A DNA stretch of 64,000 bases from Gammaproteobacteria bacterium (GCA_004173475.1 SEBU01000009.1:54092-118091); one strand, 5' to 3'; shown: positions 48,373-57,672, counted from the first letter of the stretch. Translations and numbers: made by a program. The notes: generated from the sequence alone by a model not told the origin.

Positions 48373-49563
48373 ATGAAATTAGCGTCATTGATGATTCTTA
48401 CCATTCTATTGAGCGGATGCGGTGGTTTACCGGCAAAAATAAAATCACCTTTTTCAATACCGGAGAAAACAACGCCAGAAGCAACACCTCCAAATGTTGT
48501 GGTGACCGAACCTACCCCACCGCCTAATTTTGACGACGAATTTCAAGCAAACCTGAGCAAAATCTGGGGCGACTATTTTATAGAAAATTATTCGGATACT
48601 CGTGCGATTGATGTTTTGGTTGTTACCAATCGTAAATCCAAGACAGAGAATTTTGGCTGCACCAATGATCACTTGGGTGTCATGTTGGATGTGTCAACGC
48701 ATTTCGGTGTTTGTAAAATTAATGTGCCTAAAAATCACAGTACCGGACAAATTCCCTTAACCAAAGATGGGCGCCAATCATCGCACGAGTTTTTTAAAAT
48801 ACTGAACTCCAAGACTCTCTCCGAAGCGTCTATGTTCGACTACCTTAAAAAAACCAATCGCTACCCTTTGGTTTTTGTGCATGGCTTTAACGTGCGCTAC
48901 GAAGATGCTGTGGTGAGGGCATCGCAAATTGCGTACGACTTAAAATATCAAGGTCCGATAGTTTTATTTTCGTGGCCGGCCGGTGCTGGTGATGGTTTTA
49001 TTAACGAACAATTCGTGACTCGCACTTACGATAACAATTTAAAAAATGCGAAAGACTCTATAGGTGTCTTCAAAGATTTTTTAAACCAGCTGAAACTGAA
49101 TAATATAAAAGTGAACTTAATGGTTCACTCAATGGGGCATCAAGTTGTGTTGCCTGCATTGAGAGATTTTGCCGCAGCCAATCCGGATGCAAAAATAATT
49201 AATGAGCTGGTTTTAAATGCACCTGATTTTTCTGCAGAGGAATTTATTACTATCGCTGACAGTGTGAAAGACAATAGTAAGCGCATCACTATCTACTGCT
49301 CCTACAATGACAAAGCCATGACCGCATCAGAGTTTTACAATAAGACTGCGCGCTTCGGCGCCTGCGCGTTTTCAGAAAAAATCGACTCAATCAATGTGAG
49401 TTTGGTAGACGACCCGTCTATGGGGTTGGGCCACGGTTACTATTCTTCGAGGGCAATTCTTGGCGATGTATTCCAGGTTTTGCTAGGAATCGAGGCGGAA
49501 CGAAGATTGTTTATCAGAAAAAGCGAACCCAACAGCACAGAGAAATATTTTTTAAGACAATAA
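48373..49563 (+). CDS. DUF900 alpha/beta-hydrolase lipoprotein
   Basis: 396 residues. Lipobox LSGC (Cys16), then a linker and an alpha/beta-hydrolase core of the DUF900 type: VFVHGFNVRYEDAVVRASQI, VLFSWPAG, and LMVHSMGHQVVL with the nucleophile Ser in HSMG. C-terminal GLGHGYYSS may supply the His. Exported, outer-membrane anchored hydrolase of unknown substrate. Followed by a converging gene. Confidence 0.85.
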   Translation: MKLASLMILTILLSGCGGLPAKIKSPFSIPEKTTPEATPPNVVVTEPTPPPNFDDEFQANLSKIWGDYFIENYSDTRAIDVLVVTNRKSKTENFGCTNDHLGVMLDVSTHFGVCKINVPKNHSTGQIPLTKDGRQSSHEFFKILNSKTLSEASMFDYLKKTNRYPLVFVHGFNVRYEDAVVRASQIAYDLKYQGPIVLFSWPAGAGDGFINEQFVTRTYDNNLKNAKDSIGVFKDFLNQLKLNNIKVNLMVHSMGHQVVLPALRDFAAANPDAKIINELVLNAPDFSAEEFITIADSVKDNSKRITIYCSYNDKAMTASEFYNKTARFGACAFSEKIDSINVSLVDDPSMGLGHGYYSSRAILGDVFQVLLGIEAERRLFIRKSEPNSTEKYFLRQ

Positions 49564-49621
49564 CTAAATTTTTATCGCAGGCCTGAACACGTCAAGCCTG
49601 CGACAAGATAGTTTCGAGGAT

Positions 49622-50377
49622 TTAATGCGGAGCTAAATTTTTCTTTTGTAAACGCAAAATTTGAAAGCCCCACAGCAGAGCCGCAACGACAAGCGCGCAG
49701 CCAATGTAAAAGCATCCATGAGAGATTGTGTGGGTGCTTTCCAGCGCGTTCATCATGGTTAGTAAATTACCCCAATCATGTGATTCCTCGCCGCCACCAC
49801 CGACCAAGGGTAAAGCCCGATATTTGGCATCATCAATATAAGGTGCAACGTCAATAAAATTTTGGCCCGACCACCACAGCATAATGCTGGCTGCAAAATT
49901 GTCGCGTTGTTTTATCATAAATACCGCCATTAAACCGAGCGGTAAAAGAATCTGAAATAAACTTCCACCCAGAATTGTAATGAAGCGACCAAATGGACTG
50001 AAAAAGATATGCCCAAATTCATGGAAGGCCAGATTTGGTCCATGCAAAAAAGACCCGCCAATTTTTTCCCAATCTACGCCGGCACTTATAAAATAAAATC
50101 CCCACAAGGCAAAGCAGCCCAATGTTGCTGCTCTCGCCCAAAATGTAGCTGGATCTATATTTTCAGGTACGTAAGAAATAAATTCACGGAAAGTTTGCCG
50201 TCTTTCTTCTTCGTTTAGAGAGGGTGTAGGAGTCGCGTGATTGTTACTTTCATTTGATGCTGCTTGCCGGGTGAGCCACTTTTCATAAGCGATTCCGCAG
50301 GCGGGACAAATGTCGGCGTTGATATGAACATCGATTGGCTGGCGACGATAGTGACACTTGGGACATTCGCTAATCAT
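49622..50377 (-). CDS. Membrane protein with zinc ribbon and HExxH motif (M50-like?)
   Basis: 251 residues. N-terminal zinc ribbon (CPKCHYRRQP then CPACGIAYEKW), a linker, and about six hydrophobic segments. Between helices lies LAFHEFGHIFFSPFGRF, an HExxH motif near a membrane face as in M50 site-2 proteases. Later NFIDVAPYIDDA could supply an Asp ligand, as the (N/L)DG motif does in M50; the canonical motif is not seen. Its role is unknown; a membrane protease is one possibility. Next to alkB but with a gap. Confidence 0.65.
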   Translation of the reverse strand: MISECPKCHYRRQPIDVHINADICPACGIAYEKWLTRQAASNESNNHATPTPSLNEEERRQTFREFISYVPENIDPATFWARAATLGCFALWGFYFISAGVDWEKIGGSFLHGPNLAFHEFGHIFFSPFGRFITILGGSLFQILLPLGLMAVFMIKQRDNFAASIMLWWSGQNFIDVAPYIDDAKYRALPLVGGGGEESHDWGNLLTMMNALESTHTISHGCFYIGCALVVAALLWGFQILRLQKKNLAPH

Positions 50378-50407
50378 TGGTAAGCGACTCTTCTAAGGTT
50401 TGTTAGA

Positions 50408-51052
50408 TTATAGCGCTTTACGAAAAGTTAAATTAATTCGCTGCTCACCTAGTAACGCGTGTCTTCCAGTTTTAATGGGTAATACGCCGTGAAAAAATAA
50501 TCGCGCATTTGCACCCCACACAATGACGTCACCATGTACTAATGGAATTTTAATGGTTTTATCGGTGCGCATTAAACCGCCAATTAGAAAAGTGGCCGGT
50601 AACCCCAGTGATACGGAGACTATAGGTTGTGAAAAATCTTTTTCGTCTTTGTCTTGATGCAAAGACATTTTTGCACCCACTTTATAACAATTAATCAAAC
50701 ACGAGTCGGGTAAAAAATTTCCAAAGCCTGCGGTAAATGCTGCTTGGTGAGCAAGGGTAAGAAAACTATTCGGCATCGCTGGCCAATTCTTTTGCGACTT
50801 AAGATTGCGTTTTGAGTAGCGATATCCGTAAGAATCGCTAACCCAACCAGCTTCGCCGCAACTAGTGGTAGTGACTGACATAGGCAGGCCACTTGGTGTC
50901 GATAATTTTTGTAAGGGCGCGGTAGTGATTATCGAATTAATATCGTTTAACAATAAATTCTGCGAAGGCAAGGCAAAGCCACGCAACAACACGACGCCTG
51001 CGCAAATGTCTTCGCGTGTCTGCAAAGGTTCATTAAATAAATCAAGGTTCAT
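50408..51052 (-). CDS. alkB: DNA oxidative demethylase AlkB
   Basis: 214 residues. 2-oxoglutarate/Fe(II) dioxygenase: YGYRYSKRNLK-like substrate region, CLINCYKVGAKMSLHQDKDE with the HxD motif, the distal His in FFHGVLP, and RINLTFRK with the Arg that binds 2-oxoglutarate. Reverses 1-methyladenine and 3-methylcytosine damage. Its start overlaps the end of ada by 11 bases, so it is translationally coupled, as in E. coli. Confidence 0.93.
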   Translation of the reverse strand: MNLDLFNEPLQTREDICAGVVLLRGFALPSQNLLLNDINSIITTAPLQKLSTPSGLPMSVTTTSCGEAGWVSDSYGYRYSKRNLKSQKNWPAMPNSFLTLAHQAAFTAGFGNFLPDSCLINCYKVGAKMSLHQDKDEKDFSQPIVSVSLGLPATFLIGGLMRTDKTIKIPLVHGDVIVWGANARLFFHGVLPIKTGRHALLGEQRINLTFRKAL

Positions 51053-52136
51053 TTAGTTCGTTTTTCGACAAAAATTTTTCATTACTTAATAAAATTTTCT
51101 TACGTTCTACACCCCAGCGATAACCGGATAAGTTGCCATCATTCCGCACTACACGATGGCAGGGAATGACGACGGCCAGATTATTCGCGCCACACGCCAT
51201 TGCGACTGCTCGAAACGATTTAGGTGCGCCGATGCGTTGTGCGATCTCTGAGTAACTCGCAGTTGTACCCAACGGAATGCCGGTGAGCGCTTGCCAAACT
51301 CGCTGTTGAAATGCGGTGCCGCGAATATCCAAAGGTAAATTTAGATCTTGCGTCGGTGTTTCTACAAAACCTACAATCTGCGCTACTGTTTTTTCAAAAT
51401 CTCTATCTGCACCTATCAATTCGGCATTTGGAAAACGACCCTCCAATTCCTGCAATAAAAGTGTGGGGTCGTCACCTAATTGAATAGCACAAACACCGCG
51501 CTCACTTTGAGCCACCAAAATTGTGCCAAGCGAACATTCACCCAGTGCGAATTTAATAACCGTATTTGCTCCACCTTTGCGGAACTCACTTGCGGTCATT
51601 CCCAGCACTTTATTGGACTCAGCATAAAATCGGCTTTGGGTATTATAGCCTGCGGCATAAATTGCATTGGTCACTGAGTCGTCTTCGCTAAGTTGTTCGC
51701 GCAGTTTTTGTGTGCGATAAGCCTGCGCGTAGGCTTTAGGTGTTACACCAGTAATACGTTTGAACAGACGCTGAAAGTGATATTTACTAAGCCCAACATT
51801 TTTTGCCAAGTCTTCGAGACTTGGAATAATCTCTGAGGTCTCAAGTAAACGGCAAGCGGAAGCTACTTTTTCCGTATGACTCGCCGTTAAATTAGTTTGA
51901 TTCGGTTTGCATCGTTTACACGCACGAAACCCCGCCGCTTCAGCTTCATGCGGCGAAGTATAAAAATTAATATTCTCCGAGCGAGCCAAGCGCGCAGCGC
52001 AAGACGGTCTGCAGTAGATACCTGTCGTATGTACTGCGTAAACAAAGGTGCCGTCAGCCGTGTCGTCGCGCGTCACAACGGCTTGCCAGCGAGCATCTTC
52101 GGTTGTTTGGTTTGCCTGATGATGTTTTGTTGTCAT
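51042..52136 (-). CDS. ada: Bifunctional Ada: methylphosphotriester/O6-methylguanine methyltransferase and regulator
   Basis: 364 residues. AdaA zinc domain (YCRPSCAARLARSENINFY, CKRCKPN), AraC-type helix-turn-helix (LSKYHFQRLFKRITGVTPKAY), and the C-terminal methyltransferase with PCHRVV active Cys. Methylated at the first domain's Cys it activates the ada regulon. First gene of ada-alkB; a well-placed Ada box lies upstream (52201-52213). Confidence 0.95.
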   Translation of the reverse strand: MTTKHHQANQTTEDARWQAVVTRDDTADGTFVYAVHTTGIYCRPSCAARLARSENINFYTSPHEAEAAGFRACKRCKPNQTNLTASHTEKVASACRLLETSEIIPSLEDLAKNVGLSKYHFQRLFKRITGVTPKAYAQAYRTQKLREQLSEDDSVTNAIYAAGYNTQSRFYAESNKVLGMTASEFRKGGANTVIKFALGECSLGTILVAQSERGVCAIQLGDDPTLLLQELEGRFPNAELIGADRDFEKTVAQIVGFVETPTQDLNLPLDIRGTAFQQRVWQALTGIPLGTTASYSEIAQRIGAPKSFRAVAMACGANNLAVVIPCHRVVRNDGNLSGYRWGVERKKILLSNEKFLSKNELNEP

Positions 52137-52163
52137 AATTTATCGATAAGAACGTTTGTGATG

Positions 52164-52213
52164 ACTATAGCGGTAGTGCTTTACGACTGCACTCCGAATC
52201 TTGCGCTCAAATT
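52164..52213 (-). promoter_or_regulatory. Ada box and promoter of ada-alkB
   Basis: On the minus strand AAT-TTGAGC-GCAA (plus coordinates 52213 to 52201) matches the E. coli Ada box AAT-N6-GCAA, and the following GCGCAAGATT matches the E. coli ada promoter. A -10 candidate TATAGT lies at 52164-52169. This predicts autoactivation by methylated Ada. Confidence 0.75.
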
Positions 52214-52221
52214 TTTAATCT

Positions 52222-52227
52222 GCGCAA
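52222..52227 (+). promoter_or_regulatory. Second GCGCAA half-site facing the glycosylase gene
   Basis: GCGCAA on the plus strand, in inverted orientation to the GCGCAA of the ada box (TTGCGC at 52201-52206), 15 bases apart. The A-box part is not well conserved (AAT is only 4 bases upstream), so Ada control of the glycosylase gene is possible but weaker. Confidence 0.4.
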
Positions 52228-52314
52228 TAAAGTGAGTGCTAGATGAACAGTGGCATTGATAAATTCTATGCTTCCCGTTGCAGTGCTGCGTAATTACACC
52301 CTGTGGAATGTTCA

Positions 52315-52959
52315 ATGAAAAAGCCGGACATAAGAATTCTCGCGAGCCAACACCTTTCAATGGTAGACAAAGATTGGGAGGCACTAGTTGCGGCAGTCGG
52401 TGAGTGCCTGCACCAACCAAAACCGGAACGCGAACCTTACGAAGCGTTAGTGCGTACGGTTGCCTATCAACAAATTCATGCGCGCGCTGCAGAAGCTATA
52501 TTGGGGCGTTTACTAGCGTTACATCCAGAAAAGTTATGGCCAACACCTGAAGACTTATTATCGATGGATGACGCGACCTTACGTGCATGCGGATTTTCCG
52601 CCCGTAAAACAGCTACCCTTAAAGCTATAGCCGCCGGCGCGATAAACGGTTTGATTCCAAGCCGCACTCAAGCCGAACAGATTTCAGAAGAGGGATTAAT
52701 TGCACGCCTGACACAACTTCCAGGTATAGGTCGATGGACGGTTGAGATGCTGCTTATCTACACACTGGAGCGAATAGATATTTTTCCCGTAGATGATTTT
52801 GGTGTGCGCGAAGGTTACCGGTTATTAAAAAAGCTCGATCAACAACCCAACCGCAAAACCATGCAAGAAATAGGATTGCTATGCAGCCCTTACCGAACAA
52901 TTGCGGCTTGGTACTTGTGGCGAGCATTGGAATTACCTGAGTATAAAATAAAAAAATAG
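52315..52959 (+). CDS. DNA-3-methyladenine glycosylase II (AlkA type, HhH-GPD)
   Basis: 214 residues. HhH-GPD superfamily: helix-hairpin-helix and Gly/Pro loop LPGIGRWTVEMLLIYTL followed by the catalytic Asp in FPVDDFGVREGYRL. It lacks the N-terminal domain of E. coli AlkA. Removes 3-methyladenine and related lesions. Divergent from ada-alkB, so the locus is an alkylation-repair unit. ATG at 52315 or GTG at 52303 is the start. Confidence 0.85.
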   Translation: MKKPDIRILASQHLSMVDKDWEALVAAVGECLHQPKPEREPYEALVRTVAYQQIHARAAEAILGRLLALHPEKLWPTPEDLLSMDDATLRACGFSARKTATLKAIAAGAINGLIPSRTQAEQISEEGLIARLTQLPGIGRWTVEMLLIYTLERIDIFPVDDFGVREGYRLLKKLDQQPNRKTMQEIGLLCSPYRTIAAWYLWRALELPEYKIKK

Positions 52960-53087
52960 TCACATAAGCTTGCGCACATATTCATTGCTTTGGATACGTA
53001 AATAATCTCAATTCTTGTGTAGCAACGTCGCCAATCGGAATATTTGAAAAACTTGATAATATAGCTCAGCCATGGTGCGCTAAATAT

Positions 53088-53474
53088 TTAACTGAGCGAT
53101 GATTTTTCGGACCTCATCAAAACTACAATCAACGCAAGAATAGGAATATTTTTTGTAACTGGGCCAAAGGGGTGTAACCAAAATTGCGGAGCGATAAAAG
53201 AAATTAAAATGCTATAGGTTGTAATCAGCGCTAGTTGCAACATATAGCAGATTTTTAATCGGTAGCCGGTTAATAACCAGAACCCTATAAGCGCATCAAG
53301 GAAGCTTCCGCTATTGATACAGATGTCAGCCAGGTCACCCGAAATGTTTTGTTGCGCTAGTATTTGTAGGCCTATATCTCTTGCCCACCAAAACGACGTG
53401 GCCGCTGTAAATAACCACAGAAAGCTCAAGCTGTGTCTTAAGGCCCACTCAAAACCGGACGGAAGTTTTATCAT
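53088..53474 (-). CDS. DoxX-like small membrane protein
   Basis: 128 residues with four hydrophobic helices, resembling the DoxX_3 / DoxX-like family (for example LWLFTAATSFWWARDIGLQIL and GSFLDALIGFWLLTGY). Function unknown. Its ATG overlaps the stop of the preceding DUF2269 gene (TAATG), which shows translational coupling and sets the start. Confidence 0.75.
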   Translation of the reverse strand: MIKLPSGFEWALRHSLSFLWLFTAATSFWWARDIGLQILAQQNISGDLADICINSGSFLDALIGFWLLTGYRLKICYMLQLALITTYSILISFIAPQFWLHPFGPVTKNIPILALIVVLMRSEKSSLS

Positions 53475-53947
53475 TAAACAACGTCCAGTGGTTTGAACAC
53501 CATTAACCAAACGATAATCAAAATTCCAATAAAAGCTGGAATACCCAAAGCGACCCAATATTTTAATACACGATAAAAATTTCCACCTAATATACCGATA
53601 GCTTCCGCTTCAATAGCTAATTTTTTTAACCGATATTGAAGAACTATTACGGGCACCCAACAGAACCCAACAAAGACGAATAAACTAAATACTGACATAA
53701 ACCAGGGCGATTCAAAACTGTATTGAAGCTTTTCCATAAGCAAGCTACCAGTTATAAACTGAACTAAAATAGCGGGCGCGGTAAAAATCCAATCTGCCAG
53801 AATCACATGCTTGGCGGTGATTACAATTACCGAAATATTTTTGGTGCGCGTCGCCATCCACATAAAAAACGCAATACCGACGCCGGTGCCAGCCAATATA
53901 AATGCGGACAGAATATGAAGATATTTTATCAATAAATAATTATCCAT
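53474..53947 (-). CDS. DUF2269 family membrane protein
   Basis: 157 residues, four transmembrane helices. LIKYLHILSAFILAGTGVGIAFFMW and ADWIFTAPAILVQFITG fit the DUF2269 family of unknown function. Overlaps the dehydrogenase gene upstream by 8 bases and the DoxX-like gene downstream. The three form one operon. Confidence 0.8.
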   Translation of the reverse strand: MDNYLLIKYLHILSAFILAGTGVGIAFFMWMATRTKNISVIVITAKHVILADWIFTAPAILVQFITGSLLMEKLQYSFESPWFMSVFSLFVFVGFCWVPVIVLQYRLKKLAIEAEAIGILGGNFYRVLKYWVALGIPAFIGILIIVWLMVFKPLDVV

Positions 53948-55085
53948 TAACTACCTCAACACCATTAATAAATGTCTGATGGTAAATTCCCCATTTTTTT
54001 GCATGATCATCAAAATCATTAATCGTATACAAACCCAAACAGGCTTGCGCACCTGCAATGAAGGGTTTATCCGCCAAAAGATGTTCTGCGAGAATAATTG
54101 CGGAGAGCGTCGGAATGTAAGGGCCAACACCATGTTGCGCTGTTAACCGCCAAAAAATTTCTTTCGAGGTTTGCAGGTTATCAACACCCGTTAATTTAAT
54201 AATCATTCCCCCAATATCAGTCCCTAAACCTAGAAACCAATTACTAGACGCAACAATAGGTTTAACCAATGGCGCCCAATTTTTTACAAAACCTTTTTTC
54301 ACGAGCCAGGCCATGATAACCATACCCCAATGCAAAAAAGGTAATTCCAATCCGGCTTGGAAATTTACCGTCTTAACAGGACTGTAGCGTGAGGGGAATA
54401 ATTCCAGATCGGGTACATCGACATTCGCCAGTAAACGCTTGCCAATAGTTTTTCCAAAATCAACTTTCCGCGACGACATCCAACCGATTATATTATTCCA
54501 TTGTCCGTTTTCAAATACAGAAATGGGATGCCCCGTATAGGAGAGAATTGCTTTCACAGTGGCCTCACCACGCTCCGCACGATTGCCAGGTGCAATGCAA
54601 ATATCTATTGAATCAATACGAGAAAATGCGGGTAGGAAATGATCGATAACGACTGACGACAATCCCGGTACTGAGCTTGCACCGCTTGTCAAAAATAAAT
54701 GTTTTTCTTTAGCTTGCGCATCCAATGTAGAAATATCACATACGTAGCGGCGGTCATCAGCCAAATCAATATAATGCGCTCCAGCGTCAATACAGGCTTG
54801 CGGAACACGATAATTCTGTCCTTGAAATGGCCCACTGGTGTGAATCACTAAAAATGGATTGAGTTCTTTTAACTGTTGCGGAAAACTCTCACTAAAAATA
54901 TCCACAACGACGGCTTTCACCAGCGCAGGCACATGTTTGTTTCGCAACTGCGTGCACAGCGCTTCTGCTTTATGTCTACTTCTACCGGCGATCAATAAAG
55001 TAATATTCTTATGGTTCGATAAAGTTTCGCAAATACGCTTACCAAAATTTCCATAGCCGCCCAAAACAAGCACAGTTTTTTTCAT
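53940..55085 (-). CDS. Saccharopine-dehydrogenase-like NAD(P)-binding protein
   Basis: 381 residues. N-terminal Rossmann fold (VLVLGGYGNFGKRICETL, then IAGRSRHKAEAL), HTSGPFQGQNYRVPQACIDAGAHYIDLADDR, and TSGASSVPGLSSVVIDH are typical of the Sacchrp_dh_NADP family. Real saccharopine dehydrogenase activity is unlikely; family members include trans-acting enoyl reductases. First gene of a three-gene operon with DUF2269 and DoxX-like proteins. Start 55085 (MKKTVLVLGG) preferred over GTG at 55106. Confidence 0.85.
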   Translation of the reverse strand: MKKTVLVLGGYGNFGKRICETLSNHKNITLLIAGRSRHKAEALCTQLRNKHVPALVKAVVVDIFSESFPQQLKELNPFLVIHTSGPFQGQNYRVPQACIDAGAHYIDLADDRRYVCDISTLDAQAKEKHLFLTSGASSVPGLSSVVIDHFLPAFSRIDSIDICIAPGNRAERGEATVKAILSYTGHPISVFENGQWNNIIGWMSSRKVDFGKTIGKRLLANVDVPDLELFPSRYSPVKTVNFQAGLELPFLHWGMVIMAWLVKKGFVKNWAPLVKPIVASSNWFLGLGTDIGGMIIKLTGVDNLQTSKEIFWRLTAQHGVGPYIPTLSAIILAEHLLADKPFIAGAQACLGLYTINDFDDHAKKWGIYHQTFINGVEVVNG

Positions 55086-55139
55086 TTCATCACTCTGCAG
55101 TTGCACGTTAATTTTAAGCGCTGAAAATGGATGACTATA

Positions 55140-55892
55140 TTAATCAAAATAACCTACCCTGAGCGCGAGTGGCCAAGTTATAGTTTTCGTAGTTTCCAAA
55201 TCTCCCCATGCTGCGGCTAATTCCATTTTAAATTTTTCGATCTCACCTGCACCGCCTGCGGCTTCAAAACTTTTAAATGCAGACCAAGTTGTGAAATAAC
55301 CATATAGCTGGTGAAAGTCCCACTCCGCAATCATAGCCGGCGCAGTAAATTCAATTTCGGGAAAAGGAAATGGAAGTGTTTTATACCCGGACTCTACAAG
55401 CCTGCGCTCCGGTGGCCAATAGTGATCGAGCGTTTTTCCATAAAAATTTTCGATAAGATGGTTAGATTTCTGATCGTTCAAAATTGAGTTTTGGTATGTA
55501 ATAAGCGCAATAATACCTTTCGGTTTTAAGACGCGTTTTGCTTCCGCGTAAAATTTTTCAAGATCGAGCCAATGCGCTGCCTGTGCAACTGTAATGATGT
55601 CCACGGAATTATTGGGCAACGGCACTTCTTCTGCCGGGGCAACTTTGTAGGTAATTTTGGGGTGAGGAGTTGCGCTTTCTATTTGATTACTGCTGGCATC
55701 TGTCGCCATAATCTTTTCAAAATAATTAGCAAGTAATAAGGAGAATTGTCCTGATCCACATCCGCAATCCAGCGCGATATTTTTTTCCTTGCATAAAGTT
55801 GCTAATTGCTCGGCAAGTACGTGGGGATAGGTGGGACGATAATGAGCGTAGGAATCGGATTTGGTGGAAAAATAATCTTTGAAGTCGGTCAT
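55140..55892 (-). CDS. Class I SAM-dependent methyltransferase
   Basis: 250 residues. SAM motif I ALDCGCGSGQFSLLLA, motif II region MATDASSNQI, and VDIITVAQAAHWLDLEKFYAEAKRVLKPKG, a Methyltransf_11 type fold related to trans-aconitate methyltransferases. Substrate unknown. Start 55892 (MTDFKDYF) has AAGGATA upstream; the GTG at 55907 is less likely. Confidence 0.85.
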   Translation of the reverse strand: MTDFKDYFSTKSDSYAHYRPTYPHVLAEQLATLCKEKNIALDCGCGSGQFSLLLANYFEKIMATDASSNQIESATPHPKITYKVAPAEEVPLPNNSVDIITVAQAAHWLDLEKFYAEAKRVLKPKGIIALITYQNSILNDQKSNHLIENFYGKTLDHYWPPERRLVESGYKTLPFPFPEIEFTAPAMIAEWDFHQLYGYFTTWSAFKSFEAAGGAGEIEKFKMELAAAWGDLETTKTITWPLALRVGYFD

Positions 55893-56120
55893 ACATTTAT
55901 CCTTCACGTAGTTAAACGTGCGAGTAGCTTAGGCTTATTGATAGACGGCAACAAGTTGTATTTTAAATCCAAATATTCAGATTTGAGTTGAGCTCGATCC
56001 TCGAGTAGTGCAAGCTGTAAAGCTCAGTAAGTTTTTTTACGATTCTTGAGTTGGTGTTATCCACCGACTCAAGTACCATCCTTTCAAGTGTATTCTGGAT
56101 GTAACTTGGTAGGTTTAGTT

Positions 56121-57155
56121 ATGCGTAGCATTGGTTTTCGTTATCAAATAAAAAATTTATTTGTATTGCTAGCTTCTTTTTTGCCCTGGGCTTCATGTGC
56201 GCAAGCACATGAGTTTAAAGTTTATAAAGATATTGTTTGGGCGTCGCCTAAAAACCTTAGGCTCACAGCAGATATTTATGTGCCTGCAACGGGTAAAAAG
56301 AAATATCCTGTGCTTGTAATTTATCACGGTGGCGGCTGGCTCATAAACAATAATTCAATAATGACTTCAATGGCTGAATACGTCGCTTCCCACGGTGAAT
56401 TTGTTGTCGCCAATATGAATTATCGCCTTTTGCCAGATAATAAAAATACCACCACTATGAATGAAATTGTCGAAGACGCATTGGGTGGTGTGTTGTGGGT
56501 AAAAGATCACATTGCACATTATGGCGGTGACCCGAAACGCATTGCGGTTACTGGCGATAGCGCCGGCGGCCATTTAGCAAGCATGATATTACTGAGTGGC
56601 CGCAATCTGAATAGCGACGGTTTTGCCGGCGACACCTTGGGATTCAAACCAAGCTATTTGCCGAAAGGTAAAACCGCCGAACAAATTGCAAAAAAAGATG
56701 GTCTTAAAGTGCAAGCCGCCGTGATTAGTTACGGCGCTTTTGATTTGTATAATTCCGCGCTGAATAATTTTGAAAAACCGAATAATAATTTTTGGTCTAT
56801 CGCAAAGGCAGAAGCGCGCGGAATGTTTGGCAATTCAATTAACCCTAACGACAATGCTGATTACTATGAAGCGGTTTCACCGCTTTACAATGTTCCCGCA
56901 TCTTCTGACTATAAATTACCGCCACAATTTGTTCATGTGGGCAGTAACGATAATTCAACAACACCCGCTGCCGTAACAAAATACGTAGAGAAGTTGGAGC
57001 AAGCAGGGCAGCCAGTTGAATTCAAAATATACGAAGGTAAGAGTCACGCGTTCTTAGATAGCGGTTGCAGCGATTATTTTAAAACCTGTTTTGATAAGGT
57101 TGCCCCGGACGCGCTAGATGATATTATTCAATTTCTAGAAAAGATCTTAAAATAA
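56121..57155 (+). CDS. Secreted alpha/beta-hydrolase esterase (HSL / BD-FAE-like)
   Basis: 344 residues with a signal peptide (cleavage near SCAQA). The oxyanion motif YHGGGWLINNNS and nucleophile GDSAGGHLASMI are typical of hormone-sensitive lipase and BD-FAE-type esterases; Asp in VGSNDNSTTP and His in EGKSHAFLD complete the triad. Likely deacetylates small or polysaccharide esters in the periplasm. Start ATG 56121 is before the signal peptide. Confidence 0.85.
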   Translation: MRSIGFRYQIKNLFVLLASFLPWASCAQAHEFKVYKDIVWASPKNLRLTADIYVPATGKKKYPVLVIYHGGGWLINNNSIMTSMAEYVASHGEFVVANMNYRLLPDNKNTTTMNEIVEDALGGVLWVKDHIAHYGGDPKRIAVTGDSAGGHLASMILLSGRNLNSDGFAGDTLGFKPSYLPKGKTAEQIAKKDGLKVQAAVISYGAFDLYNSALNNFEKPNNNFWSIAKAEARGMFGNSINPNDNADYYEAVSPLYNVPASSDYKLPPQFVHVGSNDNSTTPAAVTKYVEKLEQAGQPVEFKIYEGKSHAFLDSGCSDYFKTCFDKVAPDALDDIIQFLEKILK

Positions 57156-57168
57156 ATAGTCCGAAAAT

Positions 57169-57197
57169 AAAAAAGACTACACTGGGTCGTCTTTTTT
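57169..57197. terminator. Bidirectional-looking terminator
   Basis: AAAAAAGAC, 11-base loop, GTCTTTTTT, between the esterase gene and the converging Nudix gene. Confidence 0.7.
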
Positions 57198-57232
57198 AAT
57201 TTACTAATGTATAGATAATTTCGAAATAATTG

Positions 57233-57646
57233 TCAGATTTCATTTAGAAAATCTAGTAGTCTAGTTTTAAGACGACCTATAGCCATCGGATGATCGAGGA
57301 ATTCCGCGATACTCATTAATTGCCAATATTGCCCTTCATCGCTAAAAATAATCGCATCAACTTCCTCTCGTTTTCCATTGGCAACAAAGAAATATGAGTT
57401 GCCGGTGTTGTTATAGTTCACCCCGATTTTCTTATAAATCAAACGTGATTCATCCAGCTTAATACCAAACTCCTCTTCTAATTCCCGCAGCGCACACTGC
57501 TCAGGTGTTTCATCACCTTCCCGTAATCCACCAGGGAAATCCCACATGTTTGGGAAAGGAATATGTGAGAAGTCATCGCGCAGATAGACGAGTAGTTGGC
57601 CATCAAGGATATAGGCTAGTTTGCAGGCGGTGAATTCTTCAGTCAT
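57233..57646 (-). CDS. Nudix hydrolase
   Basis: 137 residues. Full Nudix box GGLREGDETPEQCALRELEEEFG, here read as G-x5-E-x7-REL-x-EE-x-G, and FPNMWDFPGG. Hydrolyses a nucleoside diphosphate-linked compound; substrate unknown. Between the esterase gene and pgk. Confidence 0.85.
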   Translation of the reverse strand: MTEEFTACKLAYILDGQLLVYLRDDFSHIPFPNMWDFPGGLREGDETPEQCALRELEEEFGIKLDESRLIYKKIGVNYNNTGNSYFFVANGKREEVDAIIFSDEGQYWQLMSIAEFLDHPMAIGRLKTRLLDFLNEI

Positions 57647-57672
57647 TTTTAAGCTTCAAAAAAATCTTACAT

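Noticed and set aside
48243..48527. 94-codon frame overlapping the DUF900 gene start
   Set aside because: Shifted frame over the leader and lipoprotein signal of the DUF900 gene; no protein-like composition.
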